The translations under genes and the position numbers were made by a program. Below are positions 59,728 through 64,000 of a stretch of 64,000 bases of DNA, piece after piece. Numbering within the stretch: position 1 is the first letter of the stretch; each line of letters opens with the position of its first letter. A model generated the notes under the pieces. That model was given only the letters and a program-made list of their open reading frames with translations. It was not told where the DNA came from and ran no database searches. Origin of the DNA: UBA1757 sp963617485 (GTDB taxonomy: Bacteria; Bacteroidota; Bacteroidia; Bacteroidales; UBA1402); assembly GCA_963617485.1 (NCBI GenBank), contig CAVEPA010000002.1:124001-188000 (forward strand), read 5' to 3'.

Positions 59728-60993
59728 ATGGAAACAACAGTCCTTCTTGTAGTGCTTCTTGTTGCCGTTCTGGCCTTGGCAGCTCTGCTTATGAATCTTA
59801 GTCGCAAACTGTCGGAATTGAAGAACGTTAAGCCCGACCTTGGCAACGACTTCAGCCAGCTGCGGCAAGAGCTGTCAACCACCATTTCATCGCAAGTTTC
59901 GGCACTTTCGCAAACCATATCGACGGCGCAACAGAGCTCTGCAACGGTACAGAAAGACGCGCTGGACAATCTCGACAAGAATCTGAAAACCCTACGAGCC
60001 GACTTGACTGTCGCTCAGGAAAATTTGCGCAAAAGTGTCGATGAAAACCTGAAAAATATTCGTGAGGGCAACGACCGTCAACTAGGCGAAATTCGTCAAA
60101 CTGTCGATGAAAAGCTGCAAAAAACACTCGAAGACAAGATGACCAACTCTTTCAAGATGGTGAGCGAACGTTTGGAGCAAGTATACAAGGGCTTGGGAGA
60201 AATGCAGACATTGGCCACCAGCGTGGGTGACTTGAAAAAGGTGCTTTCAAACACCAAAACGCGAGGTATTGTGGGAGAAATCCAGCTGGAAGCCATCTTG
60301 CAGGAAATACTCACGCCCGACCAGTACGACAAGGATATCGCCACGCGCCCGGGTAGCAGTGAAAGAGTGGAGTTTGCCATCAAACTGCCTGGTAGTCAGG
60401 CTGGCGAGAATGTCTACCTGCCCATCGACGCGAAATTTCCCGGTGACTCTTATGCGGCGTTGCAGGATGCCTACCTCACTGGCGACAAACAGCAGATTGA
60501 CGAGGCCTACAAGCACTTGGAGACTTTCATCAAGATGTCGGCTAAAACCATACGCGAAAAATATATAGAGCCGCCCCATACCACCAATTTTGCCATTATG
60601 TTCCTTCCTTTCGAGGGCCTTTATGCTGAGGTGGTGAACCGCAATCTTATCGAAATTCTGCAGCGCGACTATTCGGTGAACATCGCAGGGCCGTCCACCA
60701 TGGCGGCCATGCTCAACGCGCTACAAATGGGATTCCGAACCTTGCAGATACAGAAGCGCAGCGATGAAGTGTGGAAAACCTTGTCGGCCGTCAAGACTGA
60801 ATTCGAAACTTTCGGCTCGGTATTCAAGAAGGCTCAGGAGCGCATCAAACAACTTGATCAGGAAATGGACAAGCTGGTAGGTACGCGTTCACGCGCCATA
60901 GAGCGCAAATTGCGAGGCGTTCAGTCGATAGACCTCAGTGAGGCCGACCGCATTGTAGACATCCAAGGAGAAGACCTGACTGCTTTGGAATAA
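59728..60993 (+). CDS. rmuC: DNA recombination protein RmuC
   Basis: RmuC limits recombination between inverted repeats and is anchored in the inner membrane. The 421-residue protein has a single N-terminal helix (TTVLLVVLLVAVLALAALLMNL) and a coiled coil of about 35-160 (Gln/Ser/Leu/Lys rich), then the nuclease-like RmuC domain: RGIVGEIQLEAILQEILTP near 183, VEFAIKLPGS near 214, IDAKFPGDSYAAL near 235, FAIMFLPFEGLYAEVV near 290, and SVNIAGPSTMAAMLNAL near 315. All regular landmarks present. It is convergent with marC across 7 bases. Confidence 0.94.
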   Translation: METTVLLVVLLVAVLALAALLMNLSRKLSELKNVKPDLGNDFSQLRQELSTTISSQVSALSQTISTAQQSSATVQKDALDNLDKNLKTLRADLTVAQENLRKSVDENLKNIREGNDRQLGEIRQTVDEKLQKTLEDKMTNSFKMVSERLEQVYKGLGEMQTLATSVGDLKKVLSNTKTRGIVGEIQLEAILQEILTPDQYDKDIATRPGSSERVEFAIKLPGSQAGENVYLPIDAKFPGDSYAALQDAYLTGDKQQIDEAYKHLETFIKMSAKTIREKYIEPPHTTNFAIMFLPFEGLYAEVVNRNLIEILQRDYSVNIAGPSTMAAMLNALQMGFRTLQIQKRSDEVWKTLSAVKTEFETFGSVFKKAQERIKQLDQEMDKLVGTRSRAIERKLRGVQSIDLSEADRIVDIQGEDLTALE

Positions 60994-61000
60994 ACCGGTT

Positions 61001-61585
61001 TTAGAACAACTTGCCGATGTTGGAGGTGAACAGCTTCACGGAAATGGCCAGCAGAATGATGCCGAAGAATTTGCGTGAAATATAGATGCCTCCATCGCCC
61101 AGAACCTTCTCGAAGGTGGTTATCAGCTTGAGTATCGCGTAAATGACAACCATATTGGCAATCAAGGCGAGCAAAATGTTGACAGATTGGTATTCGGCCC
61201 TAAGTGAGATAAGGGTGGTAAACGAGCCGGCGCCGCAGATAAGCGGGAACACCAGCGGCACCATCGTCGACATACTCTTGGGTGATTTTTCGTAGTGGAA
61301 CAGTTCTACGTCGAAAATCATCTCGATGGCAACGGCGAAGATGACGATGGAACCCGCAACGGCGAACGATTGAATGTCGACGCTGAAGAGCGAAAGAATG
61401 TAGTCGCCCGCATACAGGAAAATGACGGAAATAAGCAGCGAGATGATGGTGACTTTGCCTGCCGGGATATTGCCGGTATGGTTTTTAATGTCGATGATAA
61501 TCGGAGTCGACCCGAGAATATCGAAAATGGCGAAGAGAACCACGAAGGCTCCAGCAATCTCTTTAAAATTGATACCCAGTTCCAT
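61001..61585 (-). CDS. MarC-family inner membrane protein
   Basis: A 194-residue polytopic protein with six predicted transmembrane helices, in two halves that each contain a hydrophobic hairpin (AGAFVVLFAIFDILGSTPIII and PLVFPLICGAGSFTTLISL). This is the UPF0056/MarC (NAAT) family, whose transport role is not settled. It has a TATTTTTG box on the minus strand at 61641-61648, 56 bases before its ATG. It is convergent with rmuC and divergent from dcp. Confidence 0.92.
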   Translation of the reverse strand: MELGINFKEIAGAFVVLFAIFDILGSTPIIIDIKNHTGNIPAGKVTIISLLISVIFLYAGDYILSLFSVDIQSFAVAGSIVIFAVAIEMIFDVELFHYEKSPKSMSTMVPLVFPLICGAGSFTTLISLRAEYQSVNILLALIANMVVIYAILKLITTFEKVLGDGGIYISRKFFGIILLAISVKLFTSNIGKLF

Positions 61586-61640
61586 AATGTTTGACTTCTA
61601 AGTGTTCTGTAAAAATCTGAGCGCCATAATTTGAACGCCG

Positions 61641-61648
61641 CAAAAATA
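61641..61648 (-). promoter_or_regulatory. -7 promoter box for the MarC gene
   Basis: TATTTTTG on the minus strand, exact TAnnTTTG, about 56 bases before the ATG; -33 weak. Confidence 0.45.
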
Positions 61649-61798
61649 ATCTTTGCTTTAGGATTCTACACCATGAATGCGGAAAAAAATACACTTCTTA
61701 TACAGACACACAGACTTCTTCGTGCCAAACAAATATGTCTTCAAAAATCCTTTGCAAAAATGTACCCACTTATTTTTTCATCATCACTTATCGTTTAT

Positions 61799-61806
61799 TA
61801 AATTTG
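61799..61806 (+). promoter_or_regulatory. -7 promoter box for the M3 peptidase
   Basis: TAAATTTG, exact TAnnTTTG, 52 bases before the ATG at 61858. A T-rich stretch about 20 bases upstream substitutes for the TTTG -33. Confidence 0.5.
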
Positions 61807-61857
61807 CAAAAATTTAGAGAAATTGGCGGAATATTTAATGACCAAAAGAATAACAAT

Positions 61858-63951
61858 ATGAAAATCAAACACTTAGTGATTATGTCTGCAATCGTGGCTA
61901 CGCTTGCTTCGTGCAGCGAAAGCAATCCTTTTTTAAGAGATTACACTACTTATAGACAAACACCTCCCTTTGCCGAAGTTAAAGTCGAACATTTCAAACC
62001 TGCTTTTCTGGAAGGTATCAAACAGCAGGAAGCTGAAATCGAGGCTATCGTCAACAATCCTGAAGAACCCACCTTTGAAAATACCGTTGAGGCTCTCGAA
62101 AAATCCGGTGAAATCCTGGGCAAGGTTATGGCCGTGTTCAGCGTCTACACCAATAGCGAAATGACCGATGAACTGATGGCTGTCGAAGCGGAACTGATGC
62201 CTATCTTGTCGGAACACTACAGCAATATCTCATTGAATGAGAAATATTTTGCGCGCGTCAAGGCTTTGTACGACAACCGTCAAAATCTTGGCTTGAACGG
62301 CGAGCAGATGCGAATGCTTGAGGAATCTTACGAAGGCTTCGTCAACAGCGGTGCTACCCTGCAAGGTGCCGACCGCGACAAGTGCCGCGAACTCAGCGCC
62401 CGTCTGAGCCAACTTACCATGACTTTCGGTCAGAATGCCCTAAAGGCCACGAACGCCTACAACAAGCATATTACCGATATCAAGGAACTGGAGGGCATGC
62501 CTCAGGGCGAACTCGACAAAGCTGCTTCCAAGGCCAAGAAAGAAGGACTGGACGGTTGGGTCTTCGACCTTTCTACCCCCAGCTATCTGGGTGTTCTCAC
62601 TTATTGCAAGAATCGCGAGCTGCGCAAGGAGATGTACCTGGCCAACAATTCGCGTGCCGTTGGCGGTGAATTCGACAACACTTCCGTTATCAAAGACATC
62701 GTGAATACCCGTCTGGAAATGGCCAAACTGTTTGGCTACAAGAACTATGCAGAGTATTCCCTCAAGGATAAGATGGCCAAGAACAGCGAAAACGTCTACA
62801 AGATGCTCGACCAATTGCGCGAAGCCTATTTTGAGCCTAATGTCAAGGAGCACAAGGCAGTACAAGATTATATCAACAGAACCGAAGCAGAACCTTTCGT
62901 TTTGGCCCCTTGGGATTGGTCTTACTATTCCAACAAGCTGCAAACCGAACTTTTCGACATCAACGATGAAATTTTGCGTCCGTATTTCGAACTCGACAAG
63001 GTTAAGCAAGGCGTGTTCGGTCTGGCTAACAAACTCTATGGTATCCGTCTGGAAAAGAACGACCAGATTCAGGTTTGGAACGACGAAGTGGAAGCTTTCG
63101 AAGTTTTCGACAAAGACGGTTCGTTCATCGGTGTGCTGTACACCGACTTCTTCCCCCGCGATAGCAAGCGTGCCGGTGCATGGATGAGCGACATCGTTTC
63201 TCAGTGCAACATCCAAGGCCAGCGCAGATATCCCTTCATTACGTTGACTACCAATTTCAGCCCCGCAACCGAAGACAAGCCCGCTTTGCTCACCTTCGAC
63301 GAAGTGACCACTTTCCTGCATGAGTTCGGCCACTGCCTGCACGGGTTACTTTCCAATGTCAGCTATCCTTCTTTGGCCGGCACCAACGTGGCTCGCGACT
63401 TTGTGGAACTGCCTTCGCAGCTGATGGAAAATTGGGCATATGAGAAGGAGTTCCTGTCCGAATTCGCCTATCATTACCAGACCAACGAACTGATTCCGAT
63501 GCAACTGATTCAGAAAATCAAGGATGCCGGTAATTTCAACGTGGCCCGCAACTGCTGCCGTCAGTTGAGTTTCGGCTATTTGGACATGGCCTACCATACC
63601 ATTACCGAACCTTTTGCTGCTGATGTTGTGAATTTCGAGAAGGAAGCTTGGAAATCGACCGTTTCACTGCCCATGCCCGATGGTTGCTGCATGAGTACTT
63701 CTTTCACGCACTTGTTCAGTGGCGGTTATGCTGCCGGTTACTACAGCTACAAATGGTCTGAAATTTTGGCTTTGGACGCTTACGACTATTATACCGAGAG
63801 AGCCGTCTTCGACACCGAACGTGCTGCTTCTTTCCGCGAAAATATCCTTTCCAAGGGTAATACCAAGGATCCTCAGGTGCTCTATCGTCAGTTTAGGGGT
63901 CAAGATGCCTCTATCAATGCCATGTTGCGTCACAATGGTATTATCAAATGA
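61858..63951 (+). CDS. dcp: M3-family peptidyl-dipeptidase (Dcp-like) lipoprotein
   Basis: Zinc peptidase that releases dipeptides from peptide C-termini. A 697-residue lipoprotein: signal MKIKHLVIMSAIVATLASC with lipobox LASC. The catalytic motif HEFGH lies near residue 490 (TTFLHEFGHCLHGLLSN), with the second Glu in the following helix (DFVELPSQLMENWAYE), as in Dcp and OpdA. The ATG at 61858 follows the promoter box; the longer frame from 61735 is discarded. The last 4 bases overlap the start of the next gene (ATGA). Length fits the family. Confidence 0.94.
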   Translation: MKIKHLVIMSAIVATLASCSESNPFLRDYTTYRQTPPFAEVKVEHFKPAFLEGIKQQEAEIEAIVNNPEEPTFENTVEALEKSGEILGKVMAVFSVYTNSEMTDELMAVEAELMPILSEHYSNISLNEKYFARVKALYDNRQNLGLNGEQMRMLEESYEGFVNSGATLQGADRDKCRELSARLSQLTMTFGQNALKATNAYNKHITDIKELEGMPQGELDKAASKAKKEGLDGWVFDLSTPSYLGVLTYCKNRELRKEMYLANNSRAVGGEFDNTSVIKDIVNTRLEMAKLFGYKNYAEYSLKDKMAKNSENVYKMLDQLREAYFEPNVKEHKAVQDYINRTEAEPFVLAPWDWSYYSNKLQTELFDINDEILRPYFELDKVKQGVFGLANKLYGIRLEKNDQIQVWNDEVEAFEVFDKDGSFIGVLYTDFFPRDSKRAGAWMSDIVSQCNIQGQRRYPFITLTTNFSPATEDKPALLTFDEVTTFLHEFGHCLHGLLSNVSYPSLAGTNVARDFVELPSQLMENWAYEKEFLSEFAYHYQTNELIPMQLIQKIKDAGNFNVARNCCRQLSFGYLDMAYHTITEPFAADVVNFEKEAWKSTVSLPMPDGCCMSTSFTHLFSGGYAAGYYSYKWSEILALDAYDYYTERAVFDTERAASFRENILSKGNTKDPQVLYRQFRGQDASINAMLRHNGIIK

Positions 63952-64000
63952 GTAGCAAACAGGAAGAACTAGACAAACGATATATGCGCATGGCCTTGAT
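63948..64000 (+). CDS. Start of a deaminase-like gene, cut by the window end (probable dCMP deaminase)
   Basis: Only 17 codons are visible: MSSKQEELDKRYMRMAL. This opening (acidic residues, then DxRY-x-RMA) is how Bacteroidetes dCMP deaminases and other zinc deaminases start, and the dCMP type often follows the M3 peptidase gene in this phylum. The zinc-site residues lie outside the window, so the family is inferred. ATGA overlap with dcp suggests translational coupling. Confidence 0.5.
   Translation, partial: MSSKQEELDKRYMRMAL

Noticed and set aside
1..64000. CRISPR array, insertion sequence, prophage or invertible promoter
   Set aside because: No spaced direct repeats, transposase-like frame, integrase or long inverted repeats flanking a promoter were seen by reading the window.

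Overview
This 64-kb window reads as ordinary chromosome from a Bacteroidales bacterium. The evidence is the recurring TTTG-N18/20-TAnnTTTG promoter pattern, the weak Shine-Dalgarno signals, the Bacteroidales-type gene families (DUF1846, S41 protease with tRNA-Glu/rpsT, M3 peptidase followed by a deaminase) and many secreted or lipoprotein glycoside hydrolases. A PorT-like protein at 27 kb points to a lineage with a type IX secretion system, for example a Prevotellaceae-, Porphyromonadaceae- or Tannerellaceae-like organism, rather than a typical Bacteroides. I cannot name the species. I see no insertion sequences, prophage or CRISPR array.

Layout. 0-6.3 kb: end of shikimate kinase, a secreted CE12-type acetylesterase, and a GH2 hydrolase - SDR oxidoreductase - mannonate dehydratase cluster for glycoside cleavage and hexuronate use. 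6.3-9.5 kb: YifB/ComM ATPase and a DUF1846 protein. 9.5-14.4 kb: a minus-strand sugar operon (sugar nucleotidyltransferase, galactokinase, xylulokinase, xylose isomerase). 14.5-17.1 kb: secreted cyclophilin, M16 peptidase and a small GNAT-like protein whose end runs antisense into a tRNA-Arg. 17.2-22.6 kb: TPR protein - outer membrane protein - RecO operon. 22.7-28.8 kb: tRNA-Asn, S41 protease, tRNA-Glu, rpsT, an RluA-type pseudouridine synthase, a probable free-standing small RNA, rsmE, porT, a ferredoxin and a surface lipoprotein. 28.8-32.4 kb: beta-CASP nuclease, argS, HU. 32.7-39.7 kb: a tight co-directional run of two rhomboids, an EEP-family protein, priA, an envelope protein and a Na+/Ca2+ antiporter.

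41-43.9 kb is the one clearly accessory stretch. It holds a degraded gene remnant that keeps a good promoter, a small secreted unknown, and two tandem two-helix membrane paralogs that each end in a run of nine G. It is bounded on one side by a second Na+/Ca2+ antiporter, paralogous to the one at 38.8 kb. 44.8-49.5 kb: GH106-like and GH105 enzymes, which with the CE12 and GH2 enzymes form a scattered rhamnogalacturonan toolkit with no SusC/SusD pair here. 49.6-64 kb is housekeeping: fabD, a GH13 amylase, prs, glyS, parC, tRNA-Leu, acyl-CoA synthetase, rmuC, marC, an M3 dipeptidase and the start of a deaminase.

The best leads for something undescribed are the G9-tailed membrane paralogs (possible slipped-strand variation) and the compact promoter - GNRA hairpin - terminator RNA at 25.96-26.06 kb. 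Neither is proven. All family names are from reading translations by eye, without database searches.
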